Origin: Betaproteobacteria bacterium RIFCSPLOWO2_02_FULL_66_14
GTDB taxonomy: Bacteria; Pseudomonadota; Gammaproteobacteria; Burkholderiales; SG8-39
Direction: 5' to 3'
Assembly (NCBI GenBank): GCA_001770475.1
Contig: MERB01000010.1
Location: 34,060 to 74,658, forward strand
Length of the DNA: 40,599 nucleotides
A program made the position numbers and the translations under genes. Below the pieces are notes generated by a model that saw only the letters and a list, made by a program, of their open reading frames with translations, searched no databases and was not told where the DNA came from. Positions within the stretch are counted from its first letter, which is position 1. Each line of letters starts with the position of its first letter. Positions 10,250-20,150 of this stretch are shown here, piece after piece.

Positions 10250-11170
10250 ATGGAAGTGCTGTTGGCGAACCCGAGGGGATTCTGCGCCGGTGTCGAGCGC
10301 GCGATCGAGATCGTGGAGCGTGCGCTGAAACTGCACGGCGCGCCGATTTACGTGCGCCACGAGATCGTGCACAACAAATTCGTCGTCGCCGACCTGCGCG
10401 CCAGGGGCGCGGTGTTCGTCGACGAACTCGAGGAGGTGCCTTCGGGTGCGACGGTGATTTTCAGCGCCCACGGCGTGGCGAAAGCGGTGCGCGCGGAGGC
10501 CGAGGGGCGGGGACTGCGGGTGTTCGACGCCACCTGTCCGCTGGTCACGAAGGTGCACGTCGAAGTGGCGAAAATGCTCAGGTCGGGTTTCGAGATCGTG
10601 ATGATCGGCCACCGCGGACATCCCGAGGCCGAAGGCACCATGGGCCAGGCCGAGACCGGCATCCACCTGGTCGAGACGGTCGAAGACGTCGCGCGCCTCG
10701 CGGTCGGCAACCCGGAGGCGCTCGCCTACGTCACGCAGACCACGCTCTCGGTGGACGATGCGGCGAAGGTGATTGCGGCGCTGAAGGCGCGTTTTCCGTC
10801 GATCCGGGGCCCCAAGCAGGACGACATCTGCTACGCGACGCAGAACCGCCAGGACGCGGTGAAATTCATGGCGCCGCAGTGCGATCTCGTGCTGGTCGTG
10901 GGCTCGCCCAACAGTTCGAACTCGAACCGCCTGCGCGAAGTCGCCGAGCACATGGGCGCCGAGACCTATCTCGTCGACAGCGCCGACGACCTGCGGCCCG
11001 AATGGCTCGAAGGCAAGCGCCGTGTCGGCATCACCGCCGGCGCTTCAGCCCCCGAAGTGCTGGTGAACCAGTTGATCGAGCGGCTCTCCGAGCTCGGCGC
11101 TCGCCGCGTGCGCGCGCTAGAAGGGGCGGCAGAGAGCGTGGTGTTCGCGTTGCCGCGGGGGCTCGCCTAG
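10250..11170 (+). CDS. ispH: 4-hydroxy-3-methylbut-2-enyl diphosphate reductase
   Basis: [75 protein letters not shown]. Upstream in-frame ATG at 10229 also possible. Confidence 0.97.
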   Translation: MEVLLANPRGFCAGVERAIEIVERALKLHGAPIYVRHEIVHNKFVVADLRARGAVFVDELEEVPSGATVIFSAHGVAKAVRAEAEGRGLRVFDATCPLVTKVHVEVAKMLRSGFEIVMIGHRGHPEAEGTMGQAETGIHLVETVEDVARLAVGNPEALAYVTQTTLSVDDAAKVIAALKARFPSIRGPKQDDICYATQNRQDAVKFMAPQCDLVLVVGSPNSSNSNRLREVAEHMGAETYLVDSADDLRPEWLEGKRRVGITAGASAPEVLVNQLIERLSELGARRVRALEGAAESVVFALPRGLA

Positions 11171-11172
11171 CA

Positions 11173-11197
11173 CGGAGCGGCGGCTTGCGCCGCTCCG
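11173..11197. terminator. Hairpin CGGAGCGGCG-GCTTG-CGCCGCTCCG between convergent ispH and pilY1
   Basis: Perfect 10-bp stem in the convergent intergenic gap; no strong T-run. Confidence 0.5.
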
Positions 11198-11206
11198 CGC
11201 GTTCAC

Positions 11207-14200
11207 TCAGTCGGTCTTGCGGTACCAGTACGTCCGAATACGGTGCTGCAGCGTCAAGCCGCCCGGGTTCGTCGTCTGGACGCCCGCGATCACCGTCTGG
11301 TACACCCGCCCATCGATCTCGACCACCGCCGGCACCGGCTGCGGCAGGAAGCCGCCGCCCGCGAAAGTCGCGACCCCGCCGCTCGCGCTCACCATGTTCG
11401 CCGGGAGCGAACTGAAGATGTTCGTAGAAGTCGCGTCCTTGTAGTTGATGCCGTACTGACGCGCGGTGCCGAGAGCGGCGGTACAGAAGTTCCCGCCCTG
11501 GGTGCCCGTGTTCCCGGATTGCCCGGAGATCGTGTCCTCCTTCGGCTGGTGTGTGTTGAAGATCACGGTTCCGGCCGCAGTCGTAGCCGGCGCGACCGTC
11601 TTCTCGCCAATGTTGCTGAGCGCGAGCTTCCAGCCTTTCTTCGCCAGGAGGTCGGCCTGGTCGGCCGTCTGAGTCGTGCCGTTCGCGGAACAGACCGAAG
11701 CATCCTGCAGGCAGCCGGTGGCCAGGTAGAGGTCGGTGGTCGAGTCGCCGATGGTCGCCGGCGCCGAAGCCTCGCTCGTCAGGGTACTGATGGTGCGGTC
11801 CTTGAACATGTAGAACCGGTTGTTGACGATGAAGTCCCAGACGTGTTCGCGATCGCCGGTTCCAGCCAGTACCGCGTCGTAGGAGCCGTTGGCATCGCTC
11901 GAGTAGACGACGTCGGACTGCACCTTGAACTTGCGGTAATTGAGCGCCGCGTGCGTACCCGCAGCCGGCGCGGCTGCGATCGAGGCGAGCTTCGTCACCA
12001 GGAAATTCGGCGCAGTCGCCGTGTTGGCGCCGTCGGAGATATCCGCAACGTCGACGCGCCAGATGTTGCCGCCGGTATCCGTGGCATACAGGCGATCGAG
12101 GTGGCCGATCGGCACGCTCTCGAAACCGAGGTCGTCGACCCGGCTCGCCGTGTTCGAGCGGTTACGGAGCGCAGCGATGTCGCCGACGATGGAGTAATCC
12201 ATCCCTGCGACTTCCTTGGTCGCCCCGGAACCGGTGCGTCCGGCGCGCCAAAGGATGGCGCCGGTCTCGGCGTTGAGGACGTAGATCCCGCGGCCCTGCG
12301 AACGGTTCACCGTCGTAGACGAGCCGCCAGTGGGCGGGCAGCTTGCCGTGTCCATGATCGCAGGCAGTGCAACGCCGGTGACCGCAGTGACGGACGTGGA
12401 GGTCCAGTTCGTCACCATGCAGGGCTGGAAGTCTTCGACCGGCCGGTCGTAGCCCGCGCCGACGATCAACGCGAGCGTCGTCGGCCACTTGCGCAGGTAG
12501 CCGAGTTGCGGCTGGCCCCAGGTCTGACCCATTTCGCCGAAGCCGACGTCGCAGTCGCCAGTACCCACCGTCGTACCGCTGCCGGTTGCCTCGCGGCAAC
12601 CCTTCTTCCACTTGAGGATCGGGCTCGCCGGATCCGTGACGTCGAAGGCGTACAGCAGGCGCCCGCCGCGCCGCATGGTGACGAAGAGGTACACCTTGTC
12701 GTTGGCGTTGGCGCCCCCGACTGTCTTGTCGATTTTGCCGTCCTTGCCGGCGTCGCGCGTGTAGACGGCGATCGAGCCGTCGAAGAAGTAATCGCGCGGC
12801 GTGAGCGACGAAATGCGCGGCGACTGGTCGCGCAGGCGCTTGAGTTTTCCGAAGAATTCCGGCGCGACGAAGGTCCACTGCTCCTTGCCGCCGCCGTTGG
12901 CGAGGCTGCCGCCCTTGATCGCGTGCAGCATGCCGCCGTTCGAACCGTAGAACACGAACACGTCGTCGTCGCTGTTCGCAACCCGGTTGTAGTTGATCAC
13001 CGCCGGGCGTGAATGCAGCACGTCGCCGTGCACCGAGGCGCGGACGTCGGCCGGATTGGCGTTCTGGTTCTCGTTGTCCTTGTTGTCGATGCCGCGCACC
13101 CAGTTGATGAGCGCGGTGCGCTCGGCGGCGTCCGAGCTGCCGAAGCGCGCCGCCGTGATCGTCCCGGTGGCGGAGGCCTGGTTCGCGATCGAGTCGACCT
13201 TGCTCGTCAGGTCGCCCGCCTGCCGCACGTAGATCGTGCCGGTGGCCGTGACCGCGGTCGGGCCTGCTGTGACGCTGGTCAGCGTCTTGGCGGGCGTGGA
13301 AAGCGTCGGGCCAGTCCAGAACACCTTGGCAGTGCTAAGTGCGACCGCACTGACGTTGCCTCCGGCGGAAAACGTAACGCTGTTGGCTCCGACCGCCGTG
13401 AGCGTGATCGTATACACGGGATCGGTGACTGCCGGTGGATCAAGCGCGGTCGTCGAACAGGTCCGAGTGCCGCTGCCTTGGGGTGTGCACGTGACACCCT
13501 TGATCGCAACCTTGTCCCCTACGACGAACGTGTGGATCGCCTGACCGGCGATCAGAGCGGTGCCGGCGCCGATCGTCAACGTGATCTCGTCCTGATTCGA
13601 TCCACTACCGATCGATGCCGCACTGACAGCGAACGTGTCCCGATCGCCACTTACGAACCGCTGGGCCTGAATCGTGCCTGTCGCGGTACCCGAGACTGCG
13701 GCACTCGTCGTGTACGTGAAGTTATTGGCCGAAACGTTGCTGAGCGTCGAACCGGCGGCGACCGTATTGAACGCCGCGGGGCTCGCTCCGCTAATCACCA
13801 GCGTGTCGCCCGAGCCAAACCCGTGATCGTTGAGCGTCGCGATGGCCGATGTGGTCGTGCCTCCGGGCGGTACGGTCGACAGCGGGAAGGTGAAGGAATT
13901 CGCGCCTGTCACCGTGATGGCCCCGGATCCGGAGCCGTTCGGCACGTTGAAATCCGCGGGCGACGCTCCCGTGACGGTGACATTGCCGCCATTGAGGAAT
14001 CCGTGGTTGGTGAGCGTGACCGTGACGAGGCTCGTCCCGCTGTTCCAGACCATGTTTCCGGCCGAAACGCGACGCACGCCGGTGACCGTGTACCCCGATG
14101 CCGCCGTGGTCGGGTACGTCGGAGTGAGGGCATAGGAAAACTGGTTTGCGTTGCCTGCGACCGCCGAAATCGCTGCGTTGGTGACGTTGTACCCGGCCGG

Positions 14201-16087
14201 CGTCGCGCCGGTGACGGTCACGAGGTCCGTTCCGGGCGTCAGCTTGTTGTCCGCCAGGACCGGGAAATTGACATAGGCGCGCGTCGCGTCCGGCGTGCTG
14301 GGCGCAACGCTGTAGCTGAACTGCGTCGCCGTCGGCGCGGGGGAGGAAAGCACCGAGAAGAACGAGCCCGACGCGCTGTTGTACAGGCTTGGAATGGCAC
14401 CTGCGATCACGACCTGATCCCCGGCGAGGAAGGTGTTGACGGGCATCGTGACCGTAGCGGTCTGGCCCGACGCGGTGATGCTGGTGACCGGTTGCGTGAT
14501 GAACGTGCCGAGCACGGTCGAGGTCACATCCGTGTTCGCGTTGTTGAAGAGGTAGCTCGAAAGCGTGCTGCCCGCCGTGCAGGTTCCGGTGCAGGTGTAG
14601 ATCTTGCGGGTCTGCGCAGCCGTCGAATCCGGCAGGGGGTAGACCTGCCTGATCTTCTGCGCCGCGCCGCCCTTCTCCACCAGGTCGCCGTCCGGCGCGT
14701 CCTGGTCCTTCCCGGAGTCGGTGGGATCGTAATTCGGTCCACGGAACGCCCAGAACCCGCTGCCGGCAGGGGAGACGGTCTCGCTCCAGATGCTGGTCGC
14801 GGTGTTGAGCACGAAGCCCGTGTTGAGGTTGACGGCGCCAGTGCCGTTCGCATCCACCAGTTGCAGCGCGCCGGTCGAGGCGTTCGCCACGCCGAGGCGG
14901 TACTGCTTGAGGTTTCCCCACCAGCGGGGGCTCAGTTGCGCATCGGGACGGAACACGCCGATGTACACCTGGTTGAGGTTCGTGCCGCGCACGTTGATCG
15001 ATACCGGCAGCGTCGTCGCTGCGAACACCGAGTTGACGGCCTGGATCGTTTCGAAAATCTCGGTCAACGCCTTGACGATCGAATCGAGGTCGGTCGCCTT
15101 GCGGTACAGGCCCTGGCTCACTTCGGCGGTGTTCTCGAGTACGGTCCCCCAGTCGGCGCTACACTGGTCCTTGCAAACGTTCACCGTGTGCGTCGTGACG
15201 TGGCGGTAGATGCCGGTGTTGACCTTTACGCCATACTGGAACAGGAATCGCGACCAGACGTCCGGATTGACGCCTGTGTTCTGGAGGACGTTCAAGTTCG
15301 GCGTCACCGCCGGGTCGTTGAGCAGTGCCGCCGCGGCCTGCAACTCAGTGGGCCAGGTGTTAGCGTCCTTGGACGGCATGCCGTTGCCGATGAAGATGAT
15401 GTAGTCATATCCGCAGGCGTTCGTATTCGCGTCTGCAGGAAACTTGAACACGGTCCTGGCGGACGAGGTATAGCCACGCACGTCAGCTTGCGGCGGATTT
15501 TGGTCGACTGGAGGATCCAGATTGCCTGGATCTAGGGCCGCGACCCCCGTGTAGGTGCCGAGGCTGTTGAAGTAGCGGAACGCGTCGTTGAATGCGCGTC
15601 CAGGTGCCATCGACGAAGGTCCGGTGTACCGCGGATTGTTCGTCGTCGTGTAGAAGAGCGCGTTGTGCAAGTCCGCCTTGTTCGCATCCGTCATTGCCAG
15701 CATCGGGAAGCGGACATATCCGGCGGCGTTAGAGGAGTCCGCGTACATGGACATTCCCACGCGCACGTTAGCGTTAAGCCTTTTGGTTACCTTGTAGATC
15801 GCGCAGATTTCTGCATCCCCCTGCTTCGTGCCCATGTTCGTGAGAAATGCATTGCACTCCGCATCGACGATCGCCGGCCATCCCTGATTTGCCGCATTCC
15901 AGTTCGAGGTGTTGTCGAGGATGATCAGGACGTTCGGAATCGACGACGGGACGTTCGGGTTCGTCGTGAACAGGTCCGTGTCGTCCCCGACGAGATCGAC
16001 CGCTGCGAGCGCGGGCGCAGCAGTGACCGCAAGTAGCGCGATCAGCGCACTGTGCTTGAGAGCCTTGAGCAGCGTTTTCATCGTCAT
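11207..16087 (-). CDS. pilY1: PilY1/PilC family type IV pilus tip protein with inserted tandem beta-repeats
   Basis: Signal peptide MTMKTLLKALKHSALIALLAVTAAPALA; VWA-like N-terminus; C-terminal beta-propeller motifs (VFYGSNGGMLHAIKGG, YLFVTMRRGGRLLYAFDVTDP, DTGGNIWRVDV); position in minor-pilin operon. Confidence 0.92.
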   Translation of the reverse strand: MTMKTLLKALKHSALIALLAVTAAPALAAVDLVGDDTDLFTTNPNVPSSIPNVLIILDNTSNWNAANQGWPAIVDAECNAFLTNMGTKQGDAEICAIYKVTKRLNANVRVGMSMYADSSNAAGYVRFPMLAMTDANKADLHNALFYTTTNNPRYTGPSSMAPGRAFNDAFRYFNSLGTYTGVAALDPGNLDPPVDQNPPQADVRGYTSSARTVFKFPADANTNACGYDYIIFIGNGMPSKDANTWPTELQAAAALLNDPAVTPNLNVLQNTGVNPDVWSRFLFQYGVKVNTGIYRHVTTHTVNVCKDQCSADWGTVLENTAEVSQGLYRKATDLDSIVKALTEIFETIQAVNSVFAATTLPVSINVRGTNLNQVYIGVFRPDAQLSPRWWGNLKQYRLGVANASTGALQLVDANGTGAVNLNTGFVLNTATSIWSETVSPAGSGFWAFRGPNYDPTDSGKDQDAPDGDLVEKGGAAQKIRQVYPLPDSTAAQTRKIYTCTGTCTAGSTLSSYLFNNANTDVTSTVLGTFITQPVTSITASGQTATVTMPVNTFLAGDQVVIAGAIPSLYNSASGSFFSVLSSPAPTATQFSYSVAPSTPDATRAYVNFPVLADNKLTPGTDLVTVTGATPAGYNVTNAAISAVAGNANQFSYALTPTYPTTAASGYTVTGVRRVSAGNMVWNSGTSLVTVTLTNHGFLNGGNVTVTGASPADFNVPNGSGSGAITVTGANSFTFPLSTVPPGGTTTSAIATLNDHGFGSGDTLVISGASPAAFNTVAAGSTLSNVSANNFTYTTSAAVSGTATGTIQAQRFVSGDRDTFAVSAASIGSGSNQDEITLTIGAGTALIAGQAIHTFVVGDKVAIKGVTCTPQGSGTRTCSTTALDPPAVTDPVYTITLTAVGANSVTFSAGGNVSAVALSTAKVFWTGPTLSTPAKTLTSVTAGPTAVTATGTIYVRQAGDLTSKVDSIANQASATGTITAARFGSSDAAERTALINWVRGIDNKDNENQNANPADVRASVHGDVLHSRPAVINYNRVANSDDDVFVFYGSNGGMLHAIKGGSLANGGGKEQWTFVAPEFFGKLKRLRDQSPRISSLTPRDYFFDGSIAVYTRDAGKDGKIDKTVGGANANDKVYLFVTMRRGGRLLYAFDVTDPASPILKWKKGCREATGSGTTVGTGDCDVGFGEMGQTWGQPQLGYLRKWPTTLALIVGAGYDRPVEDFQPCMVTNWTSTSVTAVTGVALPAIMDTASCPPTGGSSTTVNRSQGRGIYVLNAETGAILWRAGRTGSGATKEVAGMDYSIVGDIAALRNRSNTASRVDDLGFESVPIGHLDRLYATDTGGNIWRVDVADISDGANTATAPNFLVTKLASIAAAPAAGTHAALNYRKFKVQSDVVYSSDANGSYDAVLAGTGDREHVWDFIVNNRFYMFKDRTISTLTSEASAPATIGDSTTDLYLATGCLQDASVCSANGTTQTADQADLLAKKGWKLALSNIGEKTVAPATTAAGTVIFNTHQPKEDTISGQSGNTGTQGGNFCTAALGTARQYGINYKDATSTNIFSSLPANMVSASGGVATFAGGGFLPQPVPAVVEIDGRVYQTVIAGVQTTNPGGLTLQHRIRTYWYRKTD

Positions 16088-16120
16088 GTCCTCTTTGCGG
16101 ATTGCAAGCATCGTGTTCCG

Positions 16121-16636
16121 TTACGGGCAGTTGCCCGCGGGCAGCCGCATGCGGATGCCCTGGTGAGTTTCGATCGTGGAACTCGTGAACGCGTCGGCCG
16201 CGTCCACGCGGACGTCCCAGAACGTATCTTGCGGTGCGACGCCCGACAGGGCGCTGTAGCCACGTGCGGTCTCGAAATACAGGCACTGCGGGCGGTACAG
16301 GGTGATCGTGCCGGACTGAGTCGCCGGTGCGGTCGCGCCCGCGCCGGCCGGCTTGTACGCCGCCCACAAGGCCGAGTAGGCGAGCGTCGGCTGGTTGGCG
16401 GCCCAACTGTTCTGGTTCTTGATCACGTCGTCGAAGAACGCATACGAGCCGAGCGCGATTTCCACTGCCTGCTCGGCTTCGGCCTCGACGGCCTTCTGCG
16501 CCTGCATGTTGCCGATGATCGCGGTGTTGGTGCTGCTCAGGCGGATCATCGAGACGACGAACAGCGTGATGACCACCAGCATCACCATCGCGATCATGAG
16601 CGTCATGCCGCGCTGCGAGCGGTAGCGGCGCATCAT
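16121..16636 (-). CDS. pilX: PilX-type minor pilin assembly protein
   Basis: MMRRYRSQRGMTLMIAMVMLVVITLFVVSMIRLSSTNTAIIGNMQAQ matches PilX N-terminus. Confidence 0.88.
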   Translation of the reverse strand: MMRRYRSQRGMTLMIAMVMLVVITLFVVSMIRLSSTNTAIIGNMQAQKAVEAEAEQAVEIALGSYAFFDDVIKNQNSWAANQPTLAYSALWAAYKPAGAGATAPATQSGTITLYRPQCLYFETARGYSALSGVAPQDTFWDVRVDAADAFTSSTIETHQGIRMRLPAGNCP

Positions 16637-17796
16637 GGGATCTCCTTGCGGGCGGACAGGTTCACGAGGCGCACTTCCGAGCTGTAGACGTGCCGGCGGT
16701 AATTGGTCTGCGCTGGCACGATGGTGTAGGCGGCGTTTGCCGGCGCGGCCGGATCGACGCTCAGCTGGTAGGTCTTCGGATCCACGTAATCCGAGGAGGG
16801 CTCCGGGTTGCGCACCAGCAGATCGACCCGCACGGTCACCGCATTGCTGAAGTCGGTCAGCGTAGGCGCGAGCATGTAGCGGTCGGGAGAGCCGTCGCCG
16901 ACGAGTTCGGTTTCGGTATTCACCGTCGCAGGCGTGTCGTCGATGCCGTAGGCGATCTTCATGAACTCGACGCCCTCGGCAAGCGGAACGACCCTGAACG
17001 ATCGTGCCCCGCCCACATTGGCGAGTTCGAGGCGCTTCAGCGTCGGGATGGGCCGTCCGCTGTCGTCGCTCGCGCCGGTACACACGTTGCCGCCGCCCGT
17101 GGGCACGTTGCAGGGCGCGACGAAATAAACGTGCACTTCGTACTTGCGGATGTAGCCCCCGGGATTCGTGGGGCAGGTCGCGGTGCAAACGTCGACTGCC
17201 GACGGGACCGCGCACCGCCTGAGGATCGTGGCGACGGTTCCGGACGCAGTCGAAGTGCACGAGACGGTGCCGCCCCCGCTTTGAACCGCAATTTCCGAAG
17301 GATTATTCTGTATGTACGTATCGCCGGCGGTCGTGACGGTGCCGGAGGTGACGAAGTCCGTGCTCGCGCGGCGTACGACCAGGATGTCGCTGCCGTCGGA
17401 CAGGTTTGCCGTGGGGATCCACGTGCTGCAGGCCGCCGGCGGAACCGGTTTTGCATTGAGCGCCGGGGCCTGGTAGCCCTGCACCGACAGCCCGATCGCG
17501 TTCGTCAGGTCGGTGTCCGTAAAGAGGCAGGGATCGGGCAGTGCGGCCGGAGTGGTGTAATAGCGAAACTGCCCCCAGAACCCGGCGAGCTGCAGGTCGC
17601 GCGTCAGCACGTCCATGGCGTAGCGCCCGGTCTCGATCTGCTGGGCGGTGCGCCGAAGCTCGTGCTGCGTGTTGCTCGCGTTCGCGAAGATCGTCACCAG
17701 GCCAGCGAGGATCAGCAGCCCGATCGCGATCGCGATCATCAACTCGATCATCGAAAGGCCGGCTTGGCGTGAATTGCGATGCATGCGGGCGGTCAT
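16633..17796 (-). CDS. pilW: PilW family minor pilin
   Basis: QAGLSMIELMIAIAIGLLILAGLVTIFANAS...QIETGRYAMDVLTRDLQLAGFWG. Confidence 0.9.
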   Translation of the reverse strand: MTARMHRNSRQAGLSMIELMIAIAIGLLILAGLVTIFANASNTQHELRRTAQQIETGRYAMDVLTRDLQLAGFWGQFRYYTTPAALPDPCLFTDTDLTNAIGLSVQGYQAPALNAKPVPPAACSTWIPTANLSDGSDILVVRRASTDFVTSGTVTTAGDTYIQNNPSEIAVQSGGGTVSCTSTASGTVATILRRCAVPSAVDVCTATCPTNPGGYIRKYEVHVYFVAPCNVPTGGGNVCTGASDDSGRPIPTLKRLELANVGGARSFRVVPLAEGVEFMKIAYGIDDTPATVNTETELVGDGSPDRYMLAPTLTDFSNAVTVRVDLLVRNPEPSSDYVDPKTYQLSVDPAAPANAAYTIVPAQTNYRRHVYSSEVRLVNLSARKEIP

Positions 17797-17797
17797 G

Positions 17798-18433
17798 TCA
17801 GGAACTCAGGTTGGCGACGAGGAACGTGGTCCACACGATGCGGCGCTGCGCGTCGTTGGCGCCGAATCGGCTGAGTGCGCAGTTGCGCGCGTACGCCGGT
17901 GTCTTGAGCGCGTCCCAGGTCGCGGGCGAGAAGGTCGGGTTCAGGCCCTGCCAGGCCACCGCCACGGAATAGGTCTGGGTCGCAGCGTCGAATCCGATGC
18001 AGGCGCGCGCGCCGAGCATCGCGCCGACCCGGACCGCGCCCGCGGTTTCCTCGGTCGCGCCCAGCAGTAGGCCATCGATCGCCTGCAGGTCGAACTGCGC
18101 GCGCGCCACGGCAAGCGGATTGGTCGCAAGCCCCGGGCAGGAATAGCCGCCGATGGCATACTTGCCCGTGCCGGCGGTTCCCAGGTGCGGCGCGCCGCTA
18201 TTCGGATCGGTCGTGATCGAGTAGCAAATGGCGGCTTTGCGGTTGGTGTTGATCCGGTCGACGATGTCGTTCATCAGCACGAGCGCCTGCGCGCGCTGGT
18301 AGGACTCCGCCTCGGCCTCCTGCGCCACGACCTGCATGCCGACGAGACCGAGCAGTCCCACGGTGACGATGAACAGCGTCAGCAGCACTTCGAGCAGGCT
18401 GAAGCCTGCAGAGCGGTTTCTAGTTGCAGCCAT
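17798..18433 (-). CDS. pilV: Type IV pilus modification protein PilV
   Basis: RSAGFSLLEVLLTLFIVTVGLLGLVGMQ prepilin-like N-terminus; operon context. Confidence 0.88.
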   Translation of the reverse strand: MAATRNRSAGFSLLEVLLTLFIVTVGLLGLVGMQVVAQEAEAESYQRAQALVLMNDIVDRINTNRKAAICYSITTDPNSGAPHLGTAGTGKYAIGGYSCPGLATNPLAVARAQFDLQAIDGLLLGATEETAGAVRVGAMLGARACIGFDAATQTYSVAVAWQGLNPTFSPATWDALKTPAYARNCALSRFGANDAQRRIVWTTFLVANLSS

Positions 18434-18953
18434 CGGATGCATTCCTGTTGGTATCCGTCCGAACACGCGGCAAACCGCTGGTGTCTATGCCGACGCAGCG
18501 CGCCTGGATGGTCGGTACCCCGGCAATATAGAAAACGACCGTCTGGGCGCCGTCAGACACGCGACCATTCTGTCCGTAAGTAATGTTGCTACTTACCGGC
18601 GTCGCGTCGACGTATGGCGCTGTCGCTCTGACCGTGACATTGCTCGAGAGCGGATCCATCTTCTGCAGCGTTGCGCCGCCGCCGCCGACGGTCCAGCCGC
18701 CCCTCCAGTTGCTGCCGTTCGCCCGCGTCACGACGACGTTCGCGCGGCGCTTGATCGCCTCGGAGCGCGCGGCGATCAGGGCTGCGTAGAACTCCGACGA
18801 CGCGTCGCGTATTTCCGCCCCCCGGATGAAATCGCGCATCGAAGGCAGGCCGACCGCGGCGAGAATCGCGACGATGGCGACGACCATGATCAGTTCGAGG
18901 ATCGTGAATCCGCGCGACATTGAACCGAACGCCCGATTGAAGGAGGAAGTCAT
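18420..18953 (-). CDS. fimT: GspH/FimT family pseudopilin
   Basis: SRGFTILELIMVVAIVAILAAVGLPSMRDFIRGAEIR...ARSEAIKRRANVVV. Confidence 0.9.
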   Translation of the reverse strand: MTSSFNRAFGSMSRGFTILELIMVVAIVAILAAVGLPSMRDFIRGAEIRDASSEFYAALIAARSEAIKRRANVVVTRANGSNWRGGWTVGGGGATLQKMDPLSSNVTVRATAPYVDATPVSSNITYGQNGRVSDGAQTVVFYIAGVPTIQARCVGIDTSGLPRVRTDTNRNASDGCN

Positions 18954-18960
18954 GCGCGCC

Positions 18961-19377
18961 TCACCACCCGGGGTTTCCGCCGCGCGTCTTGGCGCCGGCC
19001 TGGTCCAGGGTCAGCGTGCCGTCGCCAGCCTGCGCGCTTCCGACGACCGGCACTGCGGTGACCGTGAAGGTGGGCGGAGTCGCCGCGTTGTCCACGGCGA
19101 CGCTGATCGTGTAGTACGTGCTCGTGCAGGTCGCGGCGCAAGTCCAGTCTTTGCGCGACCTGACGTTCACCGCACTGATCGTGGCGTTGTAGCTGCGCGC
19201 GTCGAGGATGTACTGCGACTGCCGCGTCGCGATGTCCTGCATGAGCTGCTGCGCGTCCGAGCGGCGCGTGCGCTTCATGTAGCTGTCGTAGGAGGGGTAG
19301 GCGACGGCGACGAGTATCCCGATGACCGCTACGGCGATCATCAATTCGATCAGCGTGAATCCCCGGATGCGGCGCAT
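18961..19377 (-). CDS. pilE: Type IV minor pilin PilE-like
   Basis: MRRIRGFTLIELMIAVAVIGILVAVAYPSYDSYMKRTRRSDAQQLMQDIATRQSQYILDARSY. Confidence 0.92.
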   Translation of the reverse strand: MRRIRGFTLIELMIAVAVIGILVAVAYPSYDSYMKRTRRSDAQQLMQDIATRQSQYILDARSYNATISAVNVRSRKDWTCAATCTSTYYTISVAVDNAATPPTFTVTAVPVVGSAQAGDGTLTLDQAGAKTRGGNPGW

Positions 19378-19515
19378 GTTCGGTCCTTTGCGGTTGGAGA
19401 TGCTAGAGGTTACGGAATCCCGCCGGCAAAGCAATCCCGACCGGCGGCGGTTTCGACGGAACGAGCGGCAGCCTTTGTGATAGATTCCACACCTCGCCGC
19501 AGCTAGGTTCGCCGT

Positions 19516-19591
<76 letters not shown>

Positions 19592-19781
19592 CTAATCAAA
19601 GACTTACCCCTCGGTGAGTTCGAGTCACATGGGGAGCAGGCGAAGAGCAAGCACGCGGAACCTCGTCCCGTTCCGGCCTGCTTTTCGTTCGAAGCCGCGG
19701 CCAGCATCGCACAGCAGGCACCTGAGATCCTGCCTGACAGTCGACATCAGGCCGCGGCGTGGCGAATGGCGTTTGCCGTCT

Positions 19782-19799
19782 TGTATAAAATTTAATACA
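19782..19799. promoter_or_regulatory. Near-perfect palindrome TGTATAAAATTTAATACA upstream of the RelE-like gene (candidate TA operator/-10 region)
   Basis: Differs from its reverse complement only at positions 6 and 13 (16/18 self-complementary); AT-rich in a GC-rich context; 12 nt before the ATG. Confidence 0.5.
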
Positions 19800-19811
19800 C
19801 TGCTCGCGTAG

Positions 19812-20150
19812 ATGGACAAGCCAATCGATTGGCGGGGGTCGTCGCTCGAGAACTTGCGGGGGTTTCCTGAAACGGCACGGCAACTGGCCGGTTAGCAACT
19901 GCGCAAGGTGCAACGAGGCGAACCTCCGGATGATTGGCGCCCGTTTCCAGAAGTGGGACCCGGAGTTAACGAGATCCGCATCAACTGCGCCGACGGCTGG
20001 TACAGGGTGATGTACGTCGCCAAGTTCGAGGAGGCGATTTACGTGCTGCACAGCTTCCAGAAAAAGGCCCGTAAGACCGCCAGGAGTGACGTCAAGGTTG
20101 CCGGGGTCCGCTATCGGGCAGTCGTTCGAGAGAGAAAGGCGGCGAAATGA
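19812..20150 (+). pseudogene. RelE/HigB-like (phage Gp49-like) toxin interrupted by in-frame TAG at 19893-19895
   Basis: In-frame reading MDKPIDWRGSSLENLRGFPETARQLAG*QLRKVQRGEPPDDWRPFPEVGPGVNEIRINCADGWYRVMYVAKFEEAIYVLHSFQKKARKT...; both sides of the stop match the family. The ORF track only reports the part after the stop (19908-20150). Confidence 0.8.

Noticed and set aside
13013-15535. 840-aa plus-strand ORF antisense to pilY1 (and 589-aa ORF at 11243-13012)
   Set aside because: Arg-rich antisense translations of a well-supported pilY1; no recognisable domains.
19618-19626. GTTCGAGTC just after the tRNA, repeating the tRNA T-loop (19568-19576)
   Set aside because: Only 9 bp and a universal tRNA motif. 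It could be a decayed attachment site, but there is no integrase or longer direct repeat in support.
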